This document shows, piece by piece, positions 43,001 through 53,269 of a DNA stretch of 64,000 nucleotides. Made by a program: the position numbers and the translations under genes. Below the pieces are notes generated by a model. That model saw only the letters and a program-made list of their open reading frames with translations. It did no database searches and was not told where the DNA came from. Each line of letters begins with the position of its first letter. The first letter of the stretch is position 1. The stretch comes from Nansenia antarctica (Eukaryota; Chordata; Actinopteri; Argentiniformes; Microstomatidae), in NCBI GenBank assembly GCA_963989245.1, contig OZ022347.1:3720448-3784447 (forward strand), written 5' to 3'.

Positions 43001-46000
43001 AGACGAAACCTTCAAGAAGGTGAAGAAGAAAAGAGACCGCTTCAAGGGCATGACCGAGGAAGAGGTCATGACCAGGACCCTGCCGGACCTGCTGGACTAC
43101 AACCTGGACTATGTGATTGTGAGTTCAACAGGCCGTCACTTTTAGCCAGACAATTAATCAATGATTTATTCGTCTCAATTCCTCGACCTCATCTGCAGGG
43201 TTCACCATTTAACGGTTGCCCGATCGCCCGAGGCAAGTAGAACATTTGCTGGGTTTGTTTGCGCGACAGCTACGACACTGCTGGATCCTGGATCGGCACC
43301 AGACCAGACCAGACTAGATGATCGTGGAGTGAAGATATTATTAAAGAGTATGCGCTGATCGACAGACGGGTGGACAGGCGCGTACGCTTTGATAACATCT
43401 TCACTCCACGATCATCTAGTCTGGTCTGTCGTCTGCACACCGATACACAGATCCAGGATCCAGCAGCGACGTCACTGTCGCGCAAACAAACCCGTCGTAT
43501 TGTTTACTTGCCCCGGGCAATCAAGCAACCGTTAATGTCGAACCCTGGATTGGTTGTTAGAAATCAGCAGAGTATAAAATGTCCGCTACTGTTTTCTTCT
43601 AGATCGGTATAAACCCAGGTCTGAACGCAGCCTATATCGGACGGTGGTTCCCTGGCCCTGGAAACCATTTTTGTAAGTTTTGTTTTTTTGTAATAATAAT
43701 AACTTTTATTTGTATAGCACTTTTCCTGCAAACGTTGCAGCTCAAAGTGCTCCAATCATTATATAATCATCATTAAATGATTTAGTCATTTGAAGGCAAT
43801 ATTAAAAAGATGCATTTTTAGTCTTGACTTGAACATAATGTGCTGAGGTTGCATCCCTGATGTAAACTGGCAGTGCATTCCACAATCTGGGTGCATAAAA
43901 TGAGAACGCAGCCTCACCAAATCTCTTCTTTTGTACATGTGGTACACAGAGAGAACCAGCGTCAGAAGACCTAAAGTTCTAAGAACTTTGTTCCCATAAT
44001 GAATTGTGAACAACCATTTGGCAATCTCTTACTCTTAGTTGTTGCCAACCCGACGTGACATATTTCAGTGTGACATAGCAGTGATTGACTGACTACCTTT
44101 CCTCTTCAGGGAAGTGTCTGTTCTTATCTGGGTTCACCGATGTGCAGCTCAACCACCTGGCAGACACCAGCCTGCCCGAGAAGTACAAGATCGGTTTCAC
44201 CAACATGGTGGAAAGGACAACGCCAGGAAGCAAAGACCTCTCAACGTAAATGATCAGAACATTGACATAACCCAAGTCTGTCAGAAATGTTGATTAGGGA
44301 AGCCACTGTTTTTTTTATTAGTACTTGAATGGCCCCTTGGTGGGAAATATATAGTGTTTGTCTCAAACTGCGCAATCTGTGTTTTTTTTTACAGAAAAGA
44401 GCTTCGTGAGGGGGGCAAAATCCTTGTTGAGAAGCTGATTAAATACAAGCCTCTCATTGCTGTTTTCAATGGAAAATGTAAGTACAGGTTTACCCACAAG
44501 ATGAGAGAAGAGAACAGTGACTGATACAGATCGTTTGACTGCTATGTAAACATTTAATAACCACTGAAACTTCTTTCTTTGAAGGCATCTACGAAATGTT
44601 CTGCAGAGAGATGTATGGGAAAAAGCCCAAGACACTTACATTTGGTCTGCAGCCGCACACAATCCCTGACTGTGAAGTGGTAAGAGCTCTCCCAATCTTT
44701 TTTTAATTTTGCGCTTATTTTGGGGTACCCGTAATAATCCTGTATTTGTGTTGAACAGAGGACAAATGTAAAGTGTTATCCAGCATGTCTCCAGCTGCTG
44801 CTGGAGGTCCCTAGGACCAGACTAAAAACCAGAAGGGATGGAGCCTTGGCAAAGGCAGCCCCTAGGCTCTGGAATAGCCTCCCCCTCCTCCACGTCAGAT
44901 CTGCCCAGAGCGTCGAGGCTTTTAAAACCTTAGCTAAAACGTACCTCTTCTCCCTGGCCTTTGATCTGAGTTGAGCCTGCCTCCCAACAACTGCACTTTT
45001 ATTTCTGCACCTGTTGTATTCTGTATGCGTCTTGTTTTTGTGTATTTTTTTATTTGTTGTTTTCTTTCTATCATTGTTTTATCTGTTAAGCACTTTGGTC
45101 GGCTGTTTGTCGTCGTAAATGTGCTGTATAGATAGACATTACTTACAAATAAACATTATAAATAAATAAACCTGACTTGACTCGTCCCCGCCAGGCGTTG
45201 TACCTGATGCCCTCCTCCAGCGCCCGCTGTGCCCAGTTCCCCCGCGCCCAGGACAAAGTGCACTACTACATCAAGCTGAGGGAGCTGAGGGACAAGCTGA
45301 AGGGGGTGAAGAGAAGTGACGAAATCGAGGAGTTGGAGTACAGCTTCGATCTGGGGTTGGCCAAAGGTAACACCACGCATAACACACCACACAAACAGAG
45401 AAACATCGTACACAAACAAACAAAGAAAACACAAACTTGTGGGGCAGATATCATGAGGTCATGTTCAGGAACCATTGATGACGGTTAGGCGGGTACAGTT
45501 TGTTACGTGAGATTTATGGCATGTTTGCCTAAGCGAGAGAGAAATAAAAATGTATTTAAACAAAAAGAAAATGAATAACTAAAAAAAAAAAATATATATA
45601 AACCGACGTAGGGTGTGAGTCATCTTTTCCATGGAGCGTACATTATGAACTATTTTTGTAAAAAGGTCCACGGTGGGGGGATTTCTCTGAAGCCACAACT
45701 TGCTTGGTCGATGGCTAACGCCATGAAAACAACAACCTTCTTGGTCACTTGAAGGAGCTCTACGTGAACTCACTTTACCCATCAGGCAAATTGTGACGTT
45801 TCGTTTGTTTCGTTTGTTTCCCCCCCCCCCTCCCCCTCACACAGAGGACGCCAAGAGGATGGCGATAAAGGAGGAGCAGTACGACCCCGGGTACGAGGAC
45901 GCGTTCGGAGGGGCGTACGGCACGGCCGGGCCTGAGGAAGGCCAAGGCCACAGCAACGGCCACTGCACCTTCTCAGCTGCTGAGAAAACAGGTCCGCTTC

Positions 46001-46674
46001 ATTGTTAAACTGCATATAACTGTACTAGTTCATATGTTTATATGTTTATAAAAGTAGCATGTAACTAACTCCCCCCTGTCTATATACCCCCTGTGAATAG
46101 GCCATATAGTGTATAGAAGTTTACTAGTCCATATGTTTATAAAAGTACATAGCATGTAACTAACTCAAACCCTGTCTATATACCCCCCTGTCAATAGGCC
46201 ATATCGTGTATATAAGTATATAAGCTTACATAATAGATACATTCTCAGATTCCTACTGATCACTTGTATCCCCCTATTTATATCCCCCTTATTTATGTCT
46301 CATTCTTGTTTTTTTATTATCTTAGGTCTGTGTTTATTATCTTAGGTCTGTGTTTAGGTCTGTGTTTTGATTGTTAGCACCTAGGGTTTGCGTTTCAATT
46401 TCGTTGTACCCGTTACAATGACAATAAAGATCATCCATTCATTCAAACGATTACAACATACAACACTCGTCGTTGAGATTCTTTAGATTAACACTTGGGA
46501 AAAGGTTTGAACATTTTAACAACCCCAGTCTCTACTTGGTTTTCAGACGCCGCAGAGAAGGCGACTACCTCCCAAACCACCACCACCTCGGAGGGCCAAC
46601 TGCCAGACGGACAGTGGATGATGCAATCCTTTGCCGACGGGATCCCAGACATTGGTGGCTCTAAAGAACCCTAG
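40065..46674 (+). CDS. tdg: Thymine-DNA glycosylase, second tandem copy, ten coding exons
   Basis: Exons: 40065-40120, 42042-42214, 42832-43118, 43603-43672, 44110-44245, 44395-44477, 44585-44679, 45195-45366, 45845-45991, 46547-46674, giving 448 aa plus stop. Lengths of exons 4-8 equal those of tdg.1, and all phases agree. Features in order: MEEKLYGSLPVPSEYLQQ; a Lys/Pro-rich region at about residues 77-125 (PKEPKPPKIPKAPKEPKPPK); the catalytic IGINPGLNAAYIGRWFP (Asn176, but Trp187 where TDG has His); GFTNMVERTTPGSKDLS; MPSSSARCAQFPRAQDK (Arg311); the SUMO-type IKEE (Lys366) followed by YDPGYEDAFGGAYG, as in human; and the C-terminal GQWMMQSFADGIPDI. All introns are GT-AG. The C-terminal half is nearer to mammalian TDG than that of tdg.1, while the active-site loop is more diverged. 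Both copies look functional by frame. Confidence 0.95.
40392..40640 (-). mobile_element. Dispersed SINE-like repeat in tdg.2 intron 1
   Basis: GGCATTTAGCAGACGCCTTA, GCGACTTACAATTCACACAT, GCAGGAAGAGTAATCTAGCT and GTGTCTCAGGAGACGCAGTG, as at 23645-23895. Confidence 0.8.
40730..41000 (+). mobile_element. LINE 3' end (CR1/L2/Rex1-like)
   Basis: CCCCCAGGCGATCAGGCTCT encodes the usual FPQAIRLLN ending of the ORF2 of these fish LINEs, followed by a stop and a short 3' region. Confidence 0.65.
41000..41240. mobile_element. Foldback element related to 30481-30891, without the hAT insertion
   Basis: AGGACGACTCCTTAGACAGA+GACTAGAA, TTTTATCATGCTCTTAATAA and the inverse TTAAGAGCATGATAAAATAA, ending TTTTTCTACACTTGCTGC. 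It preserves the empty site of the insertion seen at 30530. Confidence 0.8.
41730..41995. mobile_element. hAT-like MITE upstream of tdg.2 exon 2
   Basis: Starts CAAGGTTCCCACAGGTCCTT and ends GAAGGTGTGGGAACCCTG, inverted ends of one type. ATACCCTGCTCCGTC occurs on both sides (about 41709 and 42003). Confidence 0.7.
42281..42480 (+). mobile_element. tRNA-derived SINE, intact layout
   Basis: GAGGTGGCGTAGCGGGTTAA (A box), GGTCCCCGGTTCGTTTCC (B box), one copy of CTGCATGTCATCCCTCC with (TC)n and CCATCCTTCCTGTC, then CTGTCAATACAATTTAAAAT. It serves as the single-copy reference for the expanded element at 2655. Confidence 0.85.
42500..42768. mobile_element. Second copy of the hAT-like MITE, downstream of tdg.2 exon 2
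   Basis: From about AAAATAGACATGGGTCATTG to AGAAGGTGTGGGAACCCTGG it matches 41760-41995 in the same orientation; the left end is diverged. tdg.2 exon 2 lies between the two copies. Confidence 0.75.
43196..43547. mobile_element. Long-palindrome element in tdg.2 intron 3
   Basis: Ends CAGGGTTCACCATTTAACGG and AACCGTTAATGTCGAACCCTG are inverted. Further in, AGACTAGATGATCGTGGAGT faces CACTCCACGATCATCTAGTC. The arms together cover most of the element. No clear 8-bp duplication. Confidence 0.8.
43690..44030 (-). mobile_element. LINE 3' tail, minus orientation, tdg.2 intron 4
   Basis: (TAA)n, TTTTATTTGTATAGCACTTT, GCAGCTCAAAGTGCTCCAAT, then a body with TGCATTCCACAATCTGGGTG. Reverse of the 20640-20815 family. 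Confidence 0.7.
44765..45150 (+). mobile_element. LINE ORF2 C-terminus and 3' end, tdg.2 intron 7
   Basis: Reads RLWNSLPLLHVRSAQSVEAF then KTLAKTYLFSLAFDLS stop at about 44972, followed by a T-rich 3' region ending GTGCTGTATAGATAGACATT. Confidence 0.82.
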
Positions 46675-46930
46675 GCATGGGCGGGGCGAAGGAAGGGGAG
46701 AAAGGGCTTCTGAAAGGCCTACCTGGACGTGCATAGACCTCAACCCCATCCTCCCGTTACCCCTGTTTTACAAGAAGAAGCTGCACCTCGGTTTCAAGAC
46801 TGTTCTCAAATTGTAGCCTTTTTTGTTTTTTTTGTATTAGCCAATTAGTGGGATATACACATTTAACTTGATAGATGAACTTGTCAAAGCAGATAGCTTT
46901 TAGAGGATGTGAATCTTTTTAATTTTTTTG

Positions 46931-46966
<36 letters not shown>

Positions 46967-47451
46967 TTTGGTCATGTGTTTGATTGTCCTCAAGGCAGTC
47001 TGTTAAATATGTGAAATCAGGGACTTGACAATGATGCTTGATTGTCTTGGAGAAAAGTCGCTCATTTTAACCATTTTATTTGTGTACTTTACTGCAAGAT
47101 GATGCAGTAGGTGTACTGTGTGTATGCATACTGTATTGGCTACTGACAGTAGAAATGACCCTCACTGAAATTTACAGTTACAGTTTAAAGGTTAAAAGAC
47201 TCCCAAGTGAACCTTCGTCAAATACAGTAAGATGATACTGCAGATAACGCATTGTGAAGTGAAGTGATCACGTGAAAGACACATCATGGTCAAACGGGAT
47301 CCCATACAGGGATATTTTAGCGAATTCTTCACAAGCCTTTTATCATGGAGTTACAATACTCAAATGGGTGCTATTTCTGTAATAGGGTTATCTCTTATAA
47401 TAGGATGTTTATTACATTTCGTATGTTTATGGAAAAAATGTAGTTCTGTTC

Positions 47452-47457
47452 ATTAAA
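47452..47457 (+). terminator. tdg: Candidate tdg.2 polyadenylation signal
   Basis: ATTAAA about 780 bases after the stop codon in an AT-rich 3'UTR-like region with a (TTA)n at 46929-46965. An earlier site cannot be excluded. Confidence 0.35.
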
Positions 47458-47469
47458 TTGTCATTGGAT

Positions 47470-48960
47470 TTTTTTTTCCTATTTCACCTTTTCCTTTACT
47501 TAAGAGTGACATGAGATATTACACAAGGAATTGTCGAATAATGTTGGTTTGGAAGAGATGTAATCGACGGTACGCTATAGTCATAAGCGTTCAACGCAGG
47601 CCTTGCAGAAGCACAGCAAGAACAACTTCCATTTGCACTGTTTGCCAAGAAACTGCTCATGCGTCGACTTACGGATGCAAAATTTAATATGAGAATAAGT
47701 AGTTGTAAAGTAAATTTTTATATGAATGCGTACTCCTACCGTATGTCAGAGGTTATTGTCCTTTAACATTACTGTCTGTCATGACTCTCGACCACATCTC
47801 CCTTAAGTTCGCACAGGGCACATAACAAGAATTACTGTTAAAATCACAAGCCACAAGTGTGAGGTCACTGCTGTTAAAAGAAATAGGTTGGATTATTGTG
47901 AACTGCAGTGGCAGCTACATCACTTTTCAAAATATTTGTATTTGTCTATTCTGGACTGGTTACTTTGTGACCAATGTGGATTTGATTAAAAACATATTTT
48001 TGCCCGTTTTTTTTTCTCCTTTTAAATCGATTTCTTCAAATGAATAGTAGTTGGTTAAGAACATATATGAGAGTGGTGGTGTCCTGGGCTAGGAGTCAAA
48101 CCCAAACCCAACTGAAGGTACAGCAAGAAAAGGTCAAATCTCTGGACCGTTACAATCTAGCTGATGGATCTCCCTGTCTCTCTATTAATGCAGTGTTGCA
48201 ACAGTACAGGTACAAGCGTGTCCAGCCTAAGATATATTTTGTATTACAGGTGTTCATGCTGCACCAGAACTGTGCCTCTAATGTCACACCAACGATGCCA
48301 TCATAAAACGTCATGTTCAACAAACTTAGTCAAGCAAATGTTCATTTCATGCTTTTCTTCTCCTTTGTTTGGCGCACTCAGCCCCATCCCATGCATATTC
48401 TGACTGCCACGTTGATTTAATCGAGTATGCGTTAGTATTTTGCGCACAACAGTGACTGAAATTCACTTTCTCTCCAGCAGGGGGCATCAGCAGCGCTGGG
48501 AGCGACCACCCCTCTCACATCTACAGCAGTCACAGAACAGCAAAAAATAAATAAAAAAGAAAGACCGTTTTGATTGCAGTTTAAAACTCAACACCGTTGA
48601 CCACACCACAAAATATCTCTGTCCATACGAAAAGCCAAAACTGAACACGATCTGTCAAATACCGTAGAAGAACGTTATGGGCATGCGCAGTGAGTTGTAA
48701 TCAAACTGGGCAGTTACTCAAAACGTAAACAGACCAAACTTTTTGAAACAGATAGAAAAGAAAAGTACAAAACAGACAGAAAAGCAAGTTATAGCGACCA
48801 AGAAGAAATCAAAAACTGATATGTGGACCGACAACCGTTTTGCTTCAATGCGCATGTGTGAACGGCCTGACGCTTGACGTCATTGCATCAACGCCAGCTC
48901 CGCTTAACATAACCACACTGATCCACTCAATCGGATATTTTTTTATTTCTTCACCTTTTT
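47470..48960. other. Spacer downstream of tdg.2, no recognised gene
   Basis: Ordinary AT-leaning sequence. Short open frames at 47859-48403 lack family similarity. CAGCAGGGGGCATCAGCAGCG at 48477-48497 resembles a CTCF core on one strand, but I would not call it without a matrix score. Confidence 0.4.
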
Positions 48961-48969
48961 ATCCGTTTA

Positions 48970-49500
48970 GAGAAATCTGGTGATAGGGGAAACGAAGCTT
49001 TCGACGCATTGACACATTCAACACAATTGTGTCGGGAAAAGGGTCGATCTATCGATGCAGTCGATACAGCAGCTCCATAATGCCATCTGCTGGTCAGGTC
49101 ATGGTACCGCAGCTCTATAATGCCATCTGCTGGTCAGGTCGTGGTACAGCAGCTCCATAATGCCATCTGCTGGTCAGGTCATGGTACAGCAGCTCCATAA
49201 TGCCATCTGCTGGTCAGGTCATGGTACAGCAGCTCCATAATGCCATCTGCTGGTCAGGTCATGGTATGGCGGCTGTATCGACTGATTCACAAGGCAGGAA
49301 TTTGGGGCAAAATCCAATAAGCTCACCGTCATCTGCGATGTCTTGTTCAATAAAGGTGCTGTGACAAACTGTGTCGATGTGTATGGCCATATATGTGGTC
49401 TTAAATGTTGGTGTGTCTAGTAGACTATAATAAATACATATATGAATAAATAAATAAATGCAACTGTTGTGTCCATTTCTGATATGAATAGAATAGAATT
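48970..49500. mobile_element. Dispersed repeat with internal 40-bp VNTR, copy 1
   Basis: GGTGATAGGGGAAACGAAGC, GACGCATTGACACATTCAAC, five units of CAGCAGCTCCATAATGCCAT+CTGCTGGTCAGGTCATGGTA, then GGAATTTGGGGCAAAATCCA and TCTTAAATGTTGGTGTGTCT. The same order occurs from 53698 onward. Confidence 0.8.
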
Positions 49501-49680
49501 TGCTATTTAGCAAACGCTTTTAATCCAAGAGCAATTTACAGGGACATTCCCCCTGCAGTTATTTAGGGCTTTACTCAAGGGAACACTAGTGGTGGTGTTT
49601 CAGGCAGGATTTGAACTCACAACCTTCCAATCACCAGTCCAATTCACTAGACCACCACTATCCATACCTGTCAACATTGA
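49500..49680 (-). mobile_element. tRNA-derived SINE, minus orientation
   Basis: TATTTAGCAAACGCTTTTAA, GGGCTTTACTCAAGGGAACA and a reversed B-box region GGATTTGAACTCACAACC. Relative of 23330-23510. The stretch 49690-50227 that follows shows no recognised element. Confidence 0.75.
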
Positions 49681-50227
49681 GGTTTGAAAATAAGGGAAAT
49701 TGTGTTACGTTCTAAGATGGCTGCTACAGCTGTCTGGGGGAGGTAAAGATGGCTGCTACAGGGCAGTAGCTGGCTTGGGTTTGTTCACTCGGTGTAAAAC
49801 AAGAAAGCTCCCCTGGTAGAAGTGATTTAGACCTGAGGAATCAAAGACTGTTGATCTCCAGCCAAGCGTTTGACTGCCGATGGCACTTGTTCTCATTGAA
49901 GGTTTTGATTTGATTAGATTTTTTATTAATTTGTTCAAGGGGGACACAGTACATTAATGAACGCTTAAATGGAATACGCACATATCATCAGTGTAAATAT
50001 ACCCAATTATAGGCTAATTTACGTTGGTGGTCCCACTGCCAGAATGCCAGGCATCTAACCTAAGGCATCTAGCCTAACATGCATCACAGTAGGTCATATG
50101 ATGGCACTTGTTCTCATCGAAGGTTTTACTTATGATGACTGTTGTATAGTTGATTCACCAACTTAGACAAATGTGCTTTGGATAAAAGCATCTTCTAAAT
50201 TACTTAAAGAGGCTGTATATATATATA

Positions 50228-51373
50228 CAGGGGTGCAAACTGGAGATGGCCCAAAAAGGTGACACACTATGACACAAAATGATCAATGTGTGGATAACCT
50301 TAGAGGAGAACGTTTTTGATGGGGGGGGGGGTACCGCTAGGACTAATGGTGCTAAATGGATATCGCTAGCACTAACGGTGGTCTAACCCTGTAAGTAGCG
50401 GCAGCCCTGACCTTAACACCTGCATAATTACTTCGAAAACAGTTTACTGTGACCGTGTTCTCCACGCTGTCTGGAATTGTATGTAGCTGCCTGAAGCTAA
50501 AAGTTATTTCGACAGCAGCAGAGTTTAGCAGACAGGGAGATTAGTTAGCTCGCACATCATGTGAATGAATGAATGAATGAATTAATGGTCTTTATTGTCA
50601 TTGTCATTGCTATAGTACAGGTACCAAACAACGACATTTGGGAGGGTTGGCTCCCCTGGTGCTAGGAAAGAAAAAAAACAACAACAACAACAAAAAAAAC
50701 AAGAAGGGAAAGGAGCTGGTTTACATAAATAAAGGCTATGTACACTATCCACTATACTATACTGTACAGATAAAACGACTAGGGTTGTCATATTGCACAT
50801 AGTGTTATTGCACATTCATTTAAAGTGTCGCAGTTTGCAGGCTTGAAATGTACACATTTGTGCCTCAGCACTACACCTGATTTTTTCAATCCAGAAGCTG
50901 CCATCAATCCGTCCAGACTGTCCAGGGCCCAGAACCTAGGTCTTTGCTGTGTTCAGGGCCTGGATGGCCCTGGGGTAGAAGCTGAGCTTCAGTCTGTTTG
51001 TCCTTGCGGCCATGGTCCTGTACCGCCTTTTCGAGGGCAGCCGGGCAAAGTGTTCGTACCCAGGGTGGGATGGGTCTCTGGAGATCTTGGAGGCCTTCCT
51101 GAGGCAGCGTGTGTTGTACAGCTCTTCCAGAGAGGGGAGGGGGGCGCCGGTGATCTTCTGGGCTGTTCTCACGACTCTCTGTAGCGCATTTCTCTCTGCG
51201 GTTGTGCAGCTGGAGAACCAGTTGCAGATGCAGTAGGTGAGGATGCTCTCCACTGCGCAGCGGTAGAAGGCCACCAGTATCTCCTGCTTGTTGTGACTTG
51301 GATGAGACTTACCCACCTATTTTGAGGAAAAAAACGGCTAATTTAGCAGAAAGGTGACAAGTTTGCACCCCTG
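50228..51373. mobile_element. hAT-like element interrupted by a LINE fragment
   Basis: CAGGGGTGCAAACT at the left and AGTTTGCACCCCTG at the right are perfect inverted termini. A target duplication is not visible, perhaps because the left flank is an (AT)n run. Confidence 0.75.
50565..51320 (-). mobile_element. 5'-truncated CR1/L2/Rex1-like LINE, ORF2 C-terminus
   Basis: The minus strand reads KQEILVAFYRCAVESILTYC, WFSSCTTAERNALQRVVRTA, LYNTRCLRKASKISRDPSHP and LPSKRRYRTMAARTNRLKLS, then FYPRAIQALN and a stop at about 50936. This is the thumb/C-terminal part of a non-LTR reverse transcriptase. The 3' tail is (ATTC)n at 50563-50580. Confidence 0.85.
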
Positions 51374-51673
51374 ATGGATCCAGAAGATATACAGAGAATG
51401 AAACACTAACCATTTGTACTCACTGGAGGTTTCTGCTCCCAAATGCTAAACTTGCGTCCTAGCGATGTTTACAGCCAGAAGATGACTCAGACGTACGTAG
51501 CCAGTCAGACAGCCAGGGTGTGTGTGTGTGTGTTGGGGAGGGCAAAGATGGAACTGGATGGTTTAGTTTGTTAACATGGTTGTTTGTGACTTAGTGGTTC
51601 GCTCTGCTAATGGAAACGGGTTCCTCTGCTTTCTAAAGTATAGAAAAGCAACAAGCTGTTGTGTTGAAAAGGT

Positions 51674-52073
51674 CAAGTACAGTAGAATTAACCACCCTAA
51701 GTAGTGTACACTCTGTTCAAGTACAGTAGAGCTAACCACCCTAAGTAGTGTACACTCTGTTCAAGTACAGTAGAATTAACCACCCTAAGTAGTGTACACT
51801 CTGTTCAAGTACAGTAGAATTAACCACCCTAAGTAGTGTACACTCTGTTCAAGTACAGTAGAGCTAACCACCCTAAGTAGTGTACACTCTGTTCAAGTAC
51901 AGTAGAGCTAACCACCCTAAGTAGTGTACACTCTGTTCAAGTACAGTAGAGCTAACCACCCTAAGTAGTGTACACTCTGTTAAAGTACAGTAGAACTAAC
52001 CACCCTAAGTAGTGTACACTCTGTTCAAGTACAGTAGAACGAACCACCCTAAGTAGTGTACACTCTGTTTGAA
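51674..52073. repeat. 44-bp minisatellite, about nine units
   Basis: CAAGTACAGTAGAATTAACC+ACCCTAAGTAGTGTACACTCTGTT with few substitutions, between the hAT-like element and the NLR gene end. 52080-52550 after it is AT-rich without features. Confidence 0.95.
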
Positions 52074-52552
52074 GCACGTATCTGTCCTCTCTGCCATATA
52101 ATACTGTACCAGGAGCTTTGAACAAATAAATCACGCCTTTATTTTAGAAAGAAATTATGTGTTTACATTTGATCCATTTAATTTGTATTGCATAGAAACA
52201 GACAAGATGTGCAATAGAAATCAAATATGACAGATACAATATGACAGTTACAATATGACATGTGGGCCAAAACATTGTTTATCAATAATTTATTACATGA
52301 TTAAGATTCCTAACTAATATCATTGTTTCATTTCTGACGCAACTGAAGGTAAAAATGTAAAAAAAATAAAATAATAATGTGTCCAATGTGGAATCACAAC
52401 AATCTTGAAAATATAGAATACAAAATAAAACATTAAAAAAGGTGTTCTACAATAATTTTCTATCTGATTTAGTAATTTTACAACCCCAAAAAGGGGCCAC
52501 TCAAAATCATCAACTGGGGGGCCACCAATTGAGTTTCACTGTTCTATAGACA

Positions 52553-52735
52553 TTTTTACATTTACATTTGGCATTTAGCAGGCGGCTTATTCCAAAGCGA
52601 CTTACAATCAATACATTTGACTAAGCAAGTGAATCATCAATCCACCAGTCGTAGCAGGAAGAGTAATCTAGCTCAGGCCCGGGGCCATTGACTGTCGTTG
52701 TGATTTCTTTTTTTTTTTTCTTCTTTTTTGGGGGG
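52553..52735 (-). mobile_element. Dispersed SINE-like repeat overlapping the NLR last exon
   Basis: GGCATTTAGCAGGCGGCTTA, GCGACTTACAATCAATACAT, GCAGGAAGAGTAATCTAGCT, GACTGTCGTTGTGATTTC and a T/C tract: the family of 23645-23895. It overlaps the end of the B30.2 exon and supplies its stop codon. Confidence 0.82.
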
Positions 52736-53269
52736 GCTTCTCGACTCTGCACAGGGACACAGAGTCTCCATACCTCACCACCATAAACCCTGGGTAGAGG
52801 GGCTCAGTGAATGTGGTTGTGAGTGTGAACAGGAGGGTCAGTGTGTCAGAGGAGACGCTGTAGAAGGACAGAGTGCCGGCCGGCCAGTCCAGATACACTC
52901 CTACTCTGCTGGAGGAGGGTGCAGGTAGACTGATACTAATATCATTGCTCCTGATGATGTAACAACGACGTGAGCACTCCAGGATGCAGGATTTGTCATT
53001 GTTTCCCAGCTCAAAGTCTTTACCCTCTCCTTTCCTGTTGATTCCTTTATAAGCCACTCCTATACCAGCGTTCCCCTCACTCCTCTCTACCTCCCAGTAA
53101 CAGAGGCCAGTCAGACCCTCTCTACACAGCACCTGTACCTGGCGGTCAAACCTCTCTGGGTGATCAGGATACGGCTGCTCCTCTCTCCCCCATGTCACCT
53201 TTCTGTTCTCCTCAGACAGAGAGAGGCGTCTGTGTGCTGTGTTTGGGTCCAGTGTGAGCTCACAGGCAT
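52668..53269 (-). CDS. B30.2 (PRY-SPRY) exon of the NLR gene
   Basis: Starts after GGTCTTCCTCATCAG with ACELTLDPNTAHRRLSLSEE (PRY) and continues to HPERFDRQVQVLCREGLTGL, CYWEVE, GIGVAYKGI, VGVYLDWPAGTLSFYSV and EPLYPGFMVVRYGDSVSLC (SPRY). The regular domain ends near SLCRVEKP; the following Lys-rich QKRRKKKKKSQRQ and the stop TAG at 52668-52670 fall in the SINE-like repeat. Confidence 0.93.

Noticed and set aside
48477..48497. CTCF-like site AGCAGGGGGCATCAGCAGCG
   Set aside because: Only part of the consensus matches by eye; without a matrix score it is not callable.
50825..51184. Plus-strand 119-aa frame
   Set aside because: Antisense shadow of the LINE ORF2 fragment at 50936-51316.
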